Assembly (NCBI RefSeq): GCF_000512585.2
Contig: NC_089241.1
Span: 7,768,001 to 7,832,000 of the forward strand
From: Kwoniella bestiolae CBS 10118
Taxonomy: Eukaryota; Basidiomycota; Tremellomycetes; Tremellales; Cryptococcaceae
Direction: 5' to 3'
Length of the DNA: 64,000 nt
Numbering within the stretch: the stretch's first letter is position 1; the number at the start of each line of letters is the position of its first letter. Below, one piece after another: positions 35,101 through 52,926 of the stretch. A model generated the notes under the pieces. That model was not told the DNA's origin. It saw only the letters and a program-made list of their open reading frames with translations, and did not search any database. The translations under genes were made by a program, and so were the position numbers.

Positions 35101-38100
35101 ATCTCAGCGATTATTCCGCACCACCTACACCCAACATGGCTTTATCACCTTCGCAAGACCCTCAGCGAAGAAGGACAAGCGGGATCAATATATCACACAG
35201 TATCAAGTCTGGCGAACGATCTTTCAGCTTGACCAAATTGAGGGTAGTATCTACAATCAACTTGAATAGGATCATAACGCAGGAGCCTGAAGTCGGATGG
35301 ACTGTTGTCACTCAGCATCTTTTGGCAGTGGCAAGGCATCTTACCGCCCCCGCGACTATACGTATCCAAGCTTCGGACACTCTCGGCGAACTGCTCTTGG
35401 CAGCAGTCAGGATAGGTAAAGAGGATCGAATACAGCATCAAGTGTTTGACGTGCTGGTGAAACAGGTGGATGTCCACCCAGTCAGTAATACAATCTCAAC
35501 GGATTACGAAGTTCGTTCAGCAGGATATCAAACCTTGAACCAAATATTGGAGTCGTCCGGTCATTCGTTATCTGTGGGCTGGTCAACCATATTCGGGATG
35601 CTCGACGCGATATACCAGGATAGGGATCAAGAAGGTATCACGGCACCTTCGTCAACTTCAAACCCACCTGAAACGCTCATATCACCTTACTCCGAAATAC
35701 GTCGACCATCCATGATGCTCTCCAAAGGCAATGCCAATTTAGTCAGAATCGCTTTCCCATCATTGCAATTGATCTGCACGGATTTCTTGTCTTCTCTGGA
35801 TTTGGAAGCGATGAAAGGATGTATAACCTGCTTGGGACATTTCAGCCAACAGGTCGAAGACGTCAATATCACTTTGGCTGCTGTCGGATTACTATGGACC
35901 GTCTCCGATGCTGTTCAAACACAAGTTCAAGATGATTCAAGGGAATTATGGTTATACCTCCTCACCGAATTGCTGGCCTTGAGCAGAGATGGAAGAATGG
36001 AAGTTAGGAATAGCGCTTTGCAAACTCTCTTTAGATGTATCGAATTATACGGATCAGGGCTTTCGTCAAATTTGTGGAGAAGCGTATTTGAGCAGATCAT
36101 CTATCCCCTGATGGTTTCGACGGAGGGAGACGAATCTTCGATATTGGCTTTAACCTCTATTGGGAAAATCTTTGGAAACTTCTTAGTTCAGATACAAGAG
36201 CTTGAGACGTTTGAGGAGATATATCAGAAGTTCCTGGATCGAGTCAAGAGAGCTTGGGAAGTGGAACCTAGGAATTGCGCTACTGCTGGGATGAAAGCTC
36301 TGGAACGGGTTCTTACGTCACTCAAATCTGGCGACAATGACGATTCGTTAGAGAAGAGAGGATTGATAGTGGAAAATACCTGGAAAACTTTCTTGGATAT
36401 TGGACAGAATTGCTCTGAGAGTGATCATTCGTATACTCAAGATAACTTGATCCACCTGGTCAAAGTCGGATCGTTATTACACGATCAACTTCCCCTCTCA
36501 AGCGAATCATCAACCAAGTTGACCGAACTGTCGAATATCCTTCGAACGATAATGACATACACCAAATCAACAGATTATCGACCCGACACCGATACCCTCT
36601 CACCCCTCCAATCGGCTATAGCAAGTTTGATATCTGATTCGAACAAGTTTTCGACCAGTCAGAAATTGAATGATTTGGCTGAGTTTACGTCGTTGGCGTA
36701 TTTCAGTGCGGGTGAACCGTCTGGAACCGGCGTTAGGGTCACTTACGTGGGGTTGACTAAGAGGTCGATGTATGGGATGGTGGATGTTCTTGAGGCCAAT
36801 AGGTCAATGGGGAAGGGTAAAGGGAAAGAAAAGGAGAAGGAAGTCTTTGAAGATGGGACGATTGAGAATGTTTTGGGGGTGAGTGATCGAGACTTGGGAT
36901 CCGGGAAACCGAAGGAGGATGCTGACGCTGTGTGAACGATTAGGCATACTCGATACCTATCAAGCTGAAATATGATTGTCCGCCTGCGAACAAGTTTGGG
37001 AATGATCCTCCTTTATGGAAGACTGTGAGTGATCGTTCATAATGAGTAGCGTTAATTGATCGGAGGTTGATGGTCGTGCTCATGGGGTTTATGATCGTCT
37101 AGGCAATGACAACACTTGTATCTGCTCTGGATATAATCATTGTCACTCTTGATGAAAAAGGTAGATCTCTCCCAGCTTACGTTTGATACTCTCTCCCAAA
37201 GCTGATAAGCTCTGACAGAAATCTCGGAAGAGCGATTCCAAGCTATCTGGTCCCAGATAATAGAGATTTTCAATGGGATGTTACTTGCGGATAGGTTTGT
37301 CTGTTCACCTTTTCAAAAGGAATAAGTGAGCTGAGACGGTTTGCAATTATAGTTCCGAGGACGTATCATCCGACGACGAGACATTCGTGATATTCTACTT
37401 GAACCACTTGAGATCGATCATTCTCCCTCGATTGGGCGTTCCCCGAATACCCAATCACACCGTCGTCCAGCTCTCCGAGGCTTTACGCAAAGCTTCGATC
37501 CTGTACCATTATGACGTGCGAGTGAACGGGGGGACGACCGCACCTGGTATACCTGAATCTCAAGAGGAATTGAGGTATTGGGCTCTGGAGCTGCTCGTCT
37601 CTCTATCAACCAAGAAAGAGAATGACGAGGCCAAACAGCGGAGAGTGGCGGGATTAGTCGTACCTGCGCTGATGAAGCGGTTCGGGGAGAGTTTGAACAG
37701 GTGGTTAGAGGATAAGAAGCTTAGAGGAAATTTACCGTTTGGACGGTGAGTCAATAATCACTTTTGCAGATGTGAGAAGGTGGCTGATGTACATTTGGGA
37801 TGTGCAGTGTGAGAGAAGAAGAGATTTTGTTTGTTCTCAGACATTTGGCTACTATGCAAGTATACGAGGGCAGTATGACGGTGGACCATGAAGGTAAGCG
37901 TTGCCCAGCTCTAGAAAACTAAACGGGACACTGATACCGTGGAAATTATCTGATAGGTTCGAAAACCCTCTCAGCGATATACAAGACCTCCACCCGATCC
38001 CATCTATTCCACTTCTATAAAATGTTATTACAATTCAGCTTCTTACCCCATACTCCGTCTATGTGGATCTTCCCTTCGGAACATTCTTTGCTATTTGGTT

Positions 38101-38276
38101 TACCACTGCGCGGAAGGGAAGATAGCCAGATACGAAATGACGATGGGCAGGAGATAAATGAGGATGAAGAACGAGTGAATGCGGGTGATGGAGGTGATTT
38201 GATAGAGGTTAGTGCAGGGGAATTGGCCAGGAGGTGCTTAGAGTTGATAGGTGAGGAGATGGGATTGGGCACTTAA
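32164..38276 (+). CDS. MON2: Mon2 (large Sec7-like endosome-Golgi trafficking protein)
   Basis: Fifteen exons close in phase: 32164-32166, 32312-32386, 32468-32528, 32609-32727, 32820-32954, 33046-33432, 33504-33766, 33835-34167, 34238-36878, 36944-37024, 37103-37160, 37219-37294, 37353-37745, 37808-37893 and 37957-38276, about 1676 residues. The first coding exon is only the ATG, joined to DHNLLVSELQALIVETKRRY. The DCB-like N-terminal repeat region (ITKGCKTKVAKVIGISIAAL, QTLLSILTYN), the HUS-like block (GICGDTQLLQSIYSHYD) and the extended HEAT-like C-terminus are those of Mon2/Ysl2, a relative of large Arf exchange factors without the catalytic Sec7 domain. It acts with the flippase Neo1 and Dop1 on endosome-to-Golgi membranes. 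The length fits the family. Confidence 0.93.
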
Positions 38277-38438
38277 ATGAATAAAAAGAGAGGGATGGTT
38301 GGACTTGGTATAGATTGCATGATTAGCCTGGTTTTGTCAATAATAATCAATGTAAAATATAGATCGACATATGCTGCCACTCGGTAACAGCAGCGTGTAT
38401 AACTCAATGCATTATCGTCTGAATGAAAGCTACGACGA

Positions 38439-39955
38439 TCAAGGCAGTTGCAAATCAAAGTCGAATCCGTCCATCATGCTGAAATCGAGTTCAGTAGCAT
38501 TCGATGGTTGTTGTTGACCGTACCCTCGAAACCCAGAGTAAAGCTGAGATCCCATATAAGTACCAGACTGAATCTGATGGCTCGGCTGAACCATCATCTC
38601 CCGAATCGAATTCGGACCAACCCCAGATGGATATCTCGGCACATAACCTCTCTCTGTCTGCCTCTGCCCCTGTCTCTCTGCGTCAAGCGTTTTGCGCAAC
38701 CTCATATTCTCATTCAATAACAGCCTGTAAAACCTTTCTGATCTTTGCTTCCTATCAGCTTCGACAGATTGGTACGACTGCATCGATTCAGTCTCGTTCG
38801 TGGACTTGTCCATACTTTCGAGTCGTTCAACTTCATTTCTCAGGACGCAAATCTATTGTCAGCTGATCAGAGAAGTTCTGCGGATCCGAAATCATGTCTT
38901 GTGTATAAGTAGAATCGAATTGGCCGACGGTGTTCATGTCACCTATTCCTGCATCCCCGAACGAAACGGATCTGTACGATTTCTCTCCTCTCTTTCTCTT
39001 TCGAGCTCTCTCCTTAACCTCAGACTCTCCTTCAAAACCTCCCTGAAAGTGTCGTCCGATTGTTCGCCCTTCCGACCAAGGTCCCAAATCTGTTCATCCT
39101 GGATTGAAATAGTATCGAGCGACGCGGCGTTGAGCTCCTCGAGGTTCTTATTGCGTTCTTCGAGTGATCGGATCCGCTCTTGTTGTTCAATTCCCATGAG
39201 GGTCAACCGTTCAACATCTTCTTCCGGTTGTTATTCCGTCTGATAGATTTCCTGCGAGCTGTGACGATGTCGCGCCATGTTAATGTCAAGATGCAAAATG
39301 ATGATTTATGGGATGCACAATAACAGCCGTTACATTAGTAGCTCGAAACCTCTCAAGCAGTCGATACTTGACTCACACTTGAGTAATCTCCTGGCCTCTT
39401 GCTCGTCCTTGCTCAACCCTCTCATGCCTTCCTTTCGACCGATGAGAGCCTCGATACCCCCCGGATAGGCCTGTTCTAAATCTGTCGCCCGGTCGCTCTT
39501 GGCCTTGTTCCCTGCGCCATCGGAAAAATGGCTCCCATTGAAGAGACCAGTGGTCGCGAAATTCACAAATGAATCGACTCGAGCGGAAGATCATTCGTGG
39601 GTGGTGGGAGGTATGAAAGTTACCGACGGTGAGAGGAAGATGGTATCAGGCTGAGAAACATCGGTCGAATGAGTCGGACTAATTGATGTCAGCTCGGAAT
39701 GTTGAGCCAACATGTTCTCGTGGAAAATCTGCGATAACGCGACATCAGCTCAAACAAGTTGGTTGAGGCGCAATATAAAGCATGACCCACCTGTTCTGGA
39801 TGTGCATGGGGGACATCAAGTTGGAAAGAGCAAAAACCACCATGACTCTGAGCATCGGGCGGCTGATCGGTCTGCGAGTCACGTTCGGAGTCAGGAGAGA
39901 TGCCAATATGAGCGTTACTATCGGAAAATACAAAATCGTCAAGGGTTTGTTCCAT
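38439..39955 (-). pseudogene. bZIP-like transcription factor gene with several frame lesions
   Basis: Clean opening exons: 39955-39791 (MEQTLDDFVFSDSNAH) and 39728-39624. Downstream are coding-like blocks: GGIEALIGRKEGMRGLSKDE ending at the donor 39376, a basic region after the acceptor at 39256 (SRRKSIRRNNNRKKML), a long coiled coil (ERLTLMGIEQQERIRSLEER), and a second coil plus acidic tail after the TAG acceptor ending at 38858. They do not join in one frame. The frame crossing 39620-39540 has a TGA; the basic region and the coil are one base apart; and the coil exon ends GAA TAG directly before a GTGACA donor, where CAG would be normal. I therefore call it decayed or mis-assembled. Unusual splicing could rescue parts, but I found no model satisfying all junctions. 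Confidence 0.5.
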
Positions 39956-40307
39956 GTCGTGAGTGTATGGCCGGCAATTAGATTAAAGCAGTGGTCAGTA
40001 AGGAAATTCAGTGCTGACCCCAAGATGTCAGTATTACAAGCCGTGATCGTGGTTAACATCCTTGTCAAACCGACAGTCCAGTCGTCTTCATTCCGAGGAT
40101 CCCCCATTCTTCATCTCAGCTACAAAGGATGACCACGTCGGATCGAGAAATTCGACTTTTTGGGACATCGCGGTACATGTACAGTGTCCGGTCCGGTCAT
40201 CGAAGGAGTGAGAGATACAATTATCGTCGCTGGGCATGATGGGCAATCGGAAAGACTGAAAGTTATGACATCCTGATTATGTAAAGTTCGCACAATGAAT
40301 AACCTCC
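39956..40307. other. Intergenic between the bZIP-like pseudogene and the MFS transporter gene
   Basis: About 350 bases: the 5' flank of the bZIP-like gene and the 3' UTR of the transporter. A frame beginning at 40107 reads a short plausible peptide, but it has no donor that joins it to the next exon. Confidence 0.4.
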
Positions 40308-42399
40308 TCATTCTTTCAGCATCAGACCTGTCACTCCTCCACTCAAGATGGTCACTGCAGTGTAGATCAGAAGGATACCCTGTGATTGATGAAAGATGCA
40401 GTCAGTTGTCATGACTCATACACATGGGTCCTTGACGACCAGATAACTACTCACATAGTTATGGAATCCATAGGCACCTGTTGCACCTTTCAAGATTCCC
40501 ACTTTCAGCAGCTGATCGGATATTGGACCTGATTGACCATATGATCTGTCAGTATTGACACACCAATAGAATCGTTGCTACGCCGCTTTGACTCACCAGA
40601 GCTCATATTGCCCACCCCTCTCATGAAGGCAAATATGGAGTATGTCAGGCCAGTAACGACTGGGTCATCTTCTACAAAACAAGCAATAAAAGTAGCACAT
40701 TCAGCAATCCCTCTATCGCGGCTTCAAGTGGAGGAGATCGATACCCACTTGCGATAGCACCAACCATCTTAGTCCAAAGTGTGGTAAAGCTCAATCCAAG
40801 CAATCCAAAGGTGATAGCGAATGAAACCAAGACACCGCTGTTGGTTCCGAAACCCCACAAGAAAGCACAGGACAGAGCGCTCCCCAAGCAGGATATGAGT
40901 ACTGTCCATTTCAATGGCATCCTATCTGATAGATATCCTAATAGGGCGTTTCCTGGAACAGAGGCGGCTAAGAGGAGTGATACACAATGAGTTCTAGTCA
41001 TGCAAGATCGCAGGGCCGTTGGGTACTACAAATTAGGATTTACCGTTTAGGATCGCAATGAGAACTGTACCATTAGGTTTAGTCATTCTCATCTCGTCGA
41101 CAAAAGCTATATTGGCATCACGATGAAGGTATCAGCCACTCAATTTGGTTATGTCCTCGTGATAAGTATATCGCCTTATAGCAATGACAACCCGCCCGAT
41201 CTGAGTCAGAAAGGTAACTCACAAGGCAACCACAAACTCGGAATAAAGTTCCCCATACTAGTCAACCCAATAGTCGAAATCGCAAGATAAAGCGCACTCC
41301 TCCTGATAAAAGACCAATCGATCCGTGGTCTTCTCCTCGGAGTGACCGAATTCTGTTCGTACCTCGATAACGGGATACGTCGTTTGATAGCTAGTAAAGC
41401 TATACTGCCCGTGATAGCGTACCCTATTCCCAGGGATATCATTGCTGCTTTGTACCCGAATCTACCTAGGAGACCTTGCATAAGGAAGGGGAAGACGAAC
41501 CCTCCGATACCTGTGCCGGAGTACATCACGCCGGAAGCGAATCCTCGGCGGGCGTGGAACCATTCGAATATCAGGGTTGCACAGGGGAAGTATGTTGCTG
41601 AAAGATATGGAATTATGTTAGGATGGGGAAGAGTATATAGAAGTGGGGCTAGAAGACTCACCACTCGCCATGGGATAGAAGATTCCTATGGTCATGATCA
41701 GATGCCAAGGCTAAGTGATGAAAAAAAGTCAGTCTATGACAAGCGTTGATCCCGCGCAGTAGATCAGGTGGTAAAACTCACCTTGGTCACAAACGCACTG
41801 CCTATCATAGATACCGAAGCCATCATCAACCCCACAAACTGAAGGGTTTTCGTATATCTAGGGAACGTAGTGAATATCCTAAATTACCACAGCTCAATGT
41901 CAGCCATGCAATATGAGTGAAAGCACACAACAGTGAAGCTGACTCACGGCCCAGACACAGCAACAGTCATATAACTCAACCCCGTCTGCAGCGTCGCAGC
42001 AAGCGTGATCGTACTTTCCCCCTGACCTTTGAAAAGCGTATTGGTCCAGTACACATGCAACACACCGATCGAGAACGGTAATCCCCAAATTAAGATCTCA
42101 ATGTACGTAGCTGCTATGAGGAACAGCCAGGCTTTCCGACCGGAGTCGACGGGTGGTAGGGCCTCGGTGGGGTTGATGATTTCTGATTCTTCCGGTTCAT
42201 GTTCATGTTCGTTGGTCAATTGACGTGAGGGACTGGGAACCACCTGGTCGGTCGAAGTCGAGGTGGGAGGATCGAACACCTGGGATGTGGAGGGTGTGAT
42301 AAAAGGGTTGGATACCGATTCTGTTGTCGGGTTCTGGACAGATATAGCTGCTAGCTCGATATCCCCAGCAGCGGAAGATGAGGTCGCTGTCGAGGTCAT
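40308..42399 (-). CDS. MFS transporter, monocarboxylate-permease type
   Basis: Nine exons close in phase: 42399-41948, 41878-41782, 41710-41662, 41597-41223, 41106-41044, 40967-40749, 40671-40597, 40528-40455 and 40379-40308, giving 491 residues. A cytoplasmic Ser/Thr-rich N-terminus of about 85 residues precedes twelve hydrophobic segments in two groups of six. Helix 1 contains WGLPFSIGVLHVYW; FPCATLIFEWFHARRGFASG is the helix 4/loop 4-5 motif of fungal monocarboxylate-transporter homologues; NALLGYLSDRMPLKWTV is the loop 8-9 motif. Substrate cannot be read from the sequence; related fungal proteins move monocarboxylates, and some move riboflavin. The protein is complete, ending GGVTGLMLKE. 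Confidence 0.88.
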
Positions 42400-42842
42400 T
42401 TCGATATTATTGATATATCAACAATTTAACCTATTCACAAAGCAGTAATAGATACAGTATACAAACTTTACGAACTGGGGAGACGCAAGAACTCAGCAAT
42501 GTATACAATCGAACAGTCGAATGAGATGGGAGACATCAAATACACATGCAGTAAAAGCTTCTTCCCATCACCATGACGGGACAAGCACTCACAGTACCAA
42601 GTCGAGGTATGTACGAGTATGCTTTTTTTTTTTACTCGGCAGACCGTAAATTCGGGTAATTGAACTATATCACGTGCAGATCATTGATGGTGCCTTATTC
42701 TCCCCTCCCTTTGATCCGGTTTTGCCAATGAATCTACAGAGACTCAACAGATGCATGTACCTCATCAAATTCATTCTCACTTCTCACCAGATATATACAA
42801 CAACTATTCTCTTCAATATCGCAAAAAAAAAGAGCGGACAGA
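42400..42842. other. Intergenic between the MFS transporter and MSH2
   Basis: About 440 bases with the transporter promoter and leader and the MSH2 3' UTR. It includes a T-run at about 42624-42634 and an A-run just before 42843. No gene is visible. Confidence 0.45.
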
Positions 42843-47272
<4,430 letters not shown>

Positions 47273-47699
47273 CTTGACTATATAACCCAGAAACTACAAG
47301 GGGAAGGGAGGAAAGGGGAAAGAGCTGTTTGGAGAATCTCAATCTCGTTGATGTCGTTGTGAGTGGAAGTCGAAGCGCTATTATCGCTGCGTAGGCTATG
47401 TATTGTGTATCTCAGCCCTGTGATTGAAGAGCGATTGGACGCAAGGGTGATAAGAAAAGGGAATGATGTAGTATGAACAAGATATCTTGTGGTTGCAGGG
47501 AGAAAAGGAAATGTTTCCCAAAATCAATCATCCGTAATGTTGGTTGACGCGAGCATCATCATCAATCTACTAATAGCACAAGCCAACTCTCGCGTGGTGG
47601 AGGTAATAGGGTAGTATCACGTGACTTAAAGCTCACATACTGGGGGATAGTACAGTTATATGCCATAGTCATACATGCAAATACACTACTACATCATCA
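47273..47699. other. Intergenic between MSH2 and UTP15
   Basis: About 430 bases: the MSH2 promoter and leader and the UTP15 3' UTR. No gene is supported. Confidence 0.45.
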
Positions 47700-49653
47700 T
47701 CAAGCACTATCTATCACCCTGCTCATAGCAGCTTGGCTCAAGGTCATATCCAACCCGCCCTTCAGCTTCATTAACTCTTTTTGGAAATTTAATTCCCTTT
47801 CTATACGGCCTTGTAATTTCGATAGCATTTCGTCGAGGATTGGTGATTGGCCCAGTATGGGTGTGTAAAGGTCTGCGATCAAGCACGATGTACGATGTTA
47901 GCTTTCATCACGTATAGGCTTTTAAGGCAGAAGAAGCCTTGGCCCACCTATTATTACTCCGACCACCTCCGAAGCCATCTCACCAAACCTTGGATCCGTA
48001 ACGTATCGCACCAAGAACGATAATATCGGTTCAAGCGAAACATCATCCCGTCCACTCAGAGCCACTCTGAGCGCATCACGATGTATCAATTCCTGTATCA
48101 ATGCGAAAGTGGTCGTAGGTCTGATGGTCTGGTGACGAACAAGAGGTATTAGCTTTCTCCCTTCTTGTAACACGATTCCATCTCTTGAAATCAACTCACC
48201 TTCTTGGTCCCGGCATCCAACGCGGCCTGGTATTTAAACCCCTTCAAATACCTATCGAAATCCTTCAACCGCCTCTTCCGCCTAGTCTCAACTTTATATT
48301 CATCCACATCTCCCTTGGCAGGTCCAAGCTCATTCCTCTTAGCTTTCAAATACCCTTTACCGAAAATCTGCTCCATATCTGCGAAATACTCGTATGAACC
48401 GCCTACAATCGAAAGGTTTTTCGAAGCGGTATCTTCGGGTATCTCTGATGCTTTTGGATCTCGTCTTCGGACTGAGAGGGTTCCGTCGGTTAGACCGGCT
48501 GCTATGTGGGTGTCGTCGGGCTGTAAACGTGAAAGAGAGTCAGCGCAATCTTCCTTCCTCGTACAGTAATCATGGATGACAAGAAGGAAACCCATACTCA
48601 CCGAGACGGCCAGACTAAGCACCGGCGCAGGATACCTCATAGTATGTACGACCTTCCAATCCTCCGTATCATACACTTTAACCATCGTATCCAATCCACC
48701 CGTTAACACTCTCCTCTTCTCCCCATCGAACGCAAGACACGTAATGGTTTTCTGATGGTTCGATAACGCTCTGACGCACTTCGAGCCACCTGCCATGGAC
48801 AGATCCCATAATCTCAGTATGGGTCCACCGACCGATACTCCAATTCCACCTGTGGGAAACATCAAGATATCTTCAACGGGGTTCCCACCATGTCGCATCG
48901 TTATGACGTTTGAGGTGTCTTCCGGCAGACGTGCATCGTGTAATCGTATAGTCGAGTCGTACGATCCCGAAAGGAGGAGATTGGGGTTGGTAGGGTGGAA
49001 TATTGCTGATCGGACGTAATCCGTATGCGAGGAGAAGGTGTTAAGGCATGTTTGGGTGGATAGGTCCCAAAGTTTCACGGTGGTGTCGTCTGAGGCGGAG
49101 ATGATTTGGGGAAGGTGGGGTGAGAAATGGGTGACTCTGACTGGTCTATGGGTTGCGACAAGTATATCAGTAAGAGGACATCATAAGAGCAGAGTGCTCA
49201 TCTTGGATGATAATGAGACATATCCTGGTGATAAGACCAAAGCGAGATAAGTGGTGTAGATAATCATGACAAAGAGTATACCCACTGGTTATGTCCCTTC
49301 ATAGTCCTCAAAACAGCCCTCGAATTCACATCAAACACCTGAATCTGCCCCTCATCATCCCCGGCCACCAACAACTTCCCATCCTTCCTGAACTCTCCTG
49401 ACCGAGCCGTATCCTTGAACCTCGATATGGTCTTGACGACTTTCCCTGTCTTTGGTGCGTAGATCAAAACCCTCGTTGAGGATGTGATGGCATATCGATG
49501 TGGTTTGGTGGGGTTGAAGTGGATGTGGGTGATTGATGAGGGATGTTTGATGAATAGGGGATGACGGAAGGAATGGAAGTGTTTCGAATGGGGGTTGGTG
49601 GATGATATCTGACGGGGAGCGGTGGGGAGGGAAGGTAGGGATAGAAAGTCCAT
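47700..49653 (-). CDS. UTP15: U3 snoRNP / t-UTP protein Utp15 (WD40 repeats)
   Basis: Five exons close in phase: 49653-49286, 49145-48602, 48520-48200, 48128-47948 and 47872-47700, giving 528 residues. The start MDFLSLPSLPTAPRQ is the first ATG in frame. About seven WD40 blades follow, with typical ends such as IQVFDV, VKLWDLS, IRLHDAR, LRLWDLS and VKVYDTE. The C-terminal Utp15 domain follows (RRKRRLKDFDRYLKGFKYQA... ALIQELIHRDALRVAL... LVRYVTDPRFGEM). Utp15 is a nucleolar t-UTP/UtpA subunit of the small-subunit processome, needed for 18S rRNA maturation and for rDNA transcription. Domain order and length agree with yeast (513 residues). Confidence 0.95.
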
Positions 49654-50409
49654 GATGTGGTGTGGGGGATAGATTAGGTGAAGGTGAGAAGGGGGAGTCG
49701 ACAAGGAGGAATGGAGGGATGGCTACTTTCGCCTGTATAATCGATACTCGACGATTGTTCTGATTTCCTTGCTAATTGTGTATCTTCCGGTTCGCTGCCC
49801 CGGCGATAGCTGGTGTTTGAATGATCCGTCCTTCTAGGTCGAGGTGTGGTTTATGATCATTTATCTTCTTGCATATATCATCCATATACTTGTCTTTGAC
49901 TGAACATATCACCTCCACATGAGCTGGACGAAGGAAATCAGAAATATTGCATCGAGCATAAAATACGAATAAATACACCATAAAAATAATCATAGACCCA
50001 CTCTCCCCTGGTCTGACCCACGTGACTGATGGGTGAGATCTGACCGACTCGATTTGATCCCGAGGTGAGATAAATGAGATTTCGGGTTTCCCATCAAAAA
50101 TATCGAGAGTGAAATACGAATTTCATGTTAAGCATCATATCATTCGAATTGTCGTGATCACTGCAAGTTCCGAATTTCAACGATCAGCTCCTCATTTGGT
50201 ATCGAGTCATTGTCATTGATACATCATCAAAATACTACTCGACATTCATCATCGCAGAGTACAAAAGACAACGACCAGTCATCACTTTCCTACCTCTTTG
50301 TCCCATTAACAATAATACCTCACAACCACTAAAAACGCTGTCGATCAGCTCGACTTTTCACCCCCACCTCTGATCTACACCCTCCACTTTTACAGTCAAA
50401 CAAAAGACA
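49654..50409. promoter_or_regulatory. Divergent promoter region of UTP15 and the phosphoglycerate dehydrogenase gene
   Basis: About 755 bases between head-to-head starts. The last 200 bases before 50410 are A/C/T-rich and look like a long 5' UTR. Short open frames here have no support. Confidence 0.5.
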
Positions 50410-52484
50410 ATGTCCTCCTCGGTCCCTGTTCCAGGTCGAAGAACCTCTGTGTCAGCTTCGGATCCTCCTAATTTGTGAGTTTAGTTCTCACTCACTCCTG
50501 AGCACGCCTTGTCGGGCACCACGGCGGTGATGGTGGTTGTGGTGATGGAGGTGAACGTGCATGATCACACATGGAGATATAGATACACACATCCTTTGGA
50601 TCTGTGGGGTAGTCCAGAGCAGCTTGGGCGCACACCATCACCCTATATATATCTTCATCTCATCTCTCCTTCTCTATGTACCCACGCTACCATGCTCAAC
50701 CTATTCAACATGCTAACCACCTCCCCCCGATCCCGTAGCATCCCAATCCCAACCAACACCCGAGGTATCCCCACCACCTCATTCGGTGCTCAATCTCCTC
50801 CTTCCTCAACTGCCGCCGGAGGGTTGAGCGGATCATTCTCCACTTCCCCATCTGCCTCGAGCCACATGAGGGCAGGATCAGCTTCAGTCGGATCAGTCTT
50901 CCATGGTATGGCCAGGCAATTGACCGCTTTCTTACCTGTTACATACCCCTTGGAGGAGGAACCAGAGAAGAGACAAGGTAAAACCAAGGTTCTGTTGTTG
51001 GAGAATATCAATTTGGACGCTGCCCAGTTCTTGAAGGATCAAGGGTTCGAGGTGAGTTTACTGTTTTTACACGCTCTAGGACATTTGTTCCTCTCCCGGA
51101 TAATACATCAAGTCTGAGTAATCCTTGCGTGCTAATGCCTCGACTCAACCTCACAGGTCGACCACGTCACCAAAGCTTGGTCGGAAGAAGAGCTCATCTC
51201 CAAACTACCCCACTACCAAGCTATCGGTATTCGATCCAAGACTAAGATAACTCAAAAGGTCATTGATGCTAATCCTCAGGTGAGTCCCACAATCTGGTCT
51301 TGCCTGTCACTCTCCAATGTTTCGCATCCAATATAGCTGATATCTCTTACTCGCCCCACAGCTCCTCGTCATCGGTTGTTTCTGTATCGGAACCAACCAA
51401 GTCGACCTCGAACATGCCGCCCGAAGAGGTATCGCCGTCTTCAACTCTCCTTACGCCAACTCTCGATCCGTCGCCGAATTGGTCATCTCCGAAATCATTG
51501 CCTTGTCCCGACAAATCGTCGATAGGACTCACGAGATGCGAGCAGGTATCTGGAACAAGATCTCCAAGAACTGTTGGGAGATTCGAGGAAAGACTCTGGG
51601 TATAGTAGGATACGGACACATCGGATCCCAACTATCCGTCCTTGCCGAGTCATTCGGTATGCAAGTCGTCTACTACGATGTTATCCCCATCATGCCTTTG
51701 GGTTCCGCACGACAAGTCGATTCTTTGGACGAACTACTTTCCAAAGCGGATTTCGTCACTCTCCACGTACCCGAGATACCCGATACGATTAACATGATTG
51801 GTGAAGCCCAATTCGCCCAAATGAAGACCGGTTCATTCTTCATTAACAACGCCAGAGGTAAGGTCGTAGACCTCGCTGCACTTGCTGCTGCCTTGGAATC
51901 AAAACATCTAGCAGGAGCTGCCGTCGACGTGTTCCCCAAAGAACCGGGATCAAACGGACCAGGATTCAACGATGCCTTGGGAGACTTCATCCCGAGATTA
52001 AGGAATTGTTCCAACCTGATCCTCACACCGCATATTGGAGGATCCACCGAGGAAGCCCAACGGGCCATCGGATCGGAAGTGTCCAATGCGCTTTATAGGT
52101 ACCTCACCTACGGTACCAGTTTGGGATCGGTCAATTTCCCTGAAGTGGATTTGAGGGCTATAACGACCAACGACGAGAGGCATATCAGAGTGTGTCATGT
52201 GCACAGGAACGAGCCTGGTGTGTTGAAGAGTATCAACAATATCCTCGCGGACCATAATATCGAGAAACAATTTACGGACTCCAAGGGCGATATCGCGTAT
52301 CTCATGGCTGATATTTCTGGGGTGGGCCAGGAAGAAGTAGAGGGGATTTATAATGGGATTAAGAATACTAGGGCGAATATCTTGACTAGGTTGCTTTGTG
52401 AGTGCTGGTTCTGCTTTGGGATTGAGATGTCCCAATCACATCGATGTAGATCGTTTACTGATAATTTGTTGTCATACAGATTAA
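50410..52484 (+). CDS. D-3-phosphoglycerate dehydrogenase (serine biosynthesis)
   Basis: Five exons close in phase: 50410-50474, 50739-51051, 51157-51279, 51362-52397 and 52480-52484, giving 513 residues. A Ser/Thr-rich N-terminus of about 95 residues precedes the catalytic part (KTKVLLLENINLDAAQFLK). Dehydrogenase marks: the nucleotide loop GIVGYGHIGSQ near residue 250, LHVPEIPDTINMIG, FFINNARGKVVD and the catalytic His in LILTPHIGGSTEEAQ. A C-terminal ACT domain follows (HIRVCHVHRNEPGVLKSINN). It oxidises 3-phosphoglycerate as the first step of serine synthesis. The last coding exon is five bases (ATTAA), giving the conserved end RLLY as in yeast Ser3/Ser33. An alternative acceptor at 52449 would instead add a short unrelated tail. 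Confidence 0.96.
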
Positions 52485-52926
52485 GCACATAGGTTTAGTC
52501 GATCGTCAAGGGAACGAGGAGAAACCCAAGTAGGCGACAAGAAGAAAAGGAAGTAGAAAGAAGATGTGAATTTATCAGCTTAATTTTGTTACACTGGTGT
52601 GGCTCATCCTTCTACCATATACATATTTACATACATACCATATTTACCGCTATCGCAAGATCAGCTCATCCTGATGCATTTGTTCATTGCTTGATTGTTT
52701 GGATCCACGAATGGGGCGCATCTGCGGAACGATCAGTCAACGCTTCTGATACCTTCTGATATTGAAGCCAAAAGCAATAGGTCTACACAATTGATAGTAT
52801 GCACAATGCGATATGCATGAGTATGTAATGTGATAATGTACACTCCGACCCTTCCTCCTCTACACCAAAGCAAACCAACCAATCCGCCCCTCCTGCTCTC
52901 TCAATTTCACTTCAACCCACTGTCAA
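52485..52926. other. Convergent 3' region after the phosphoglycerate dehydrogenase gene
   Basis: About 440 bases holding two 3' UTRs. Nothing else is visible. Confidence 0.45.

Noticed and set aside
49654..49704. N-terminal extension of UTP15 from 49704
   Set aside because: The codon there is TTG; the first ATG in frame is 49653 and begins the conserved MDFL start.
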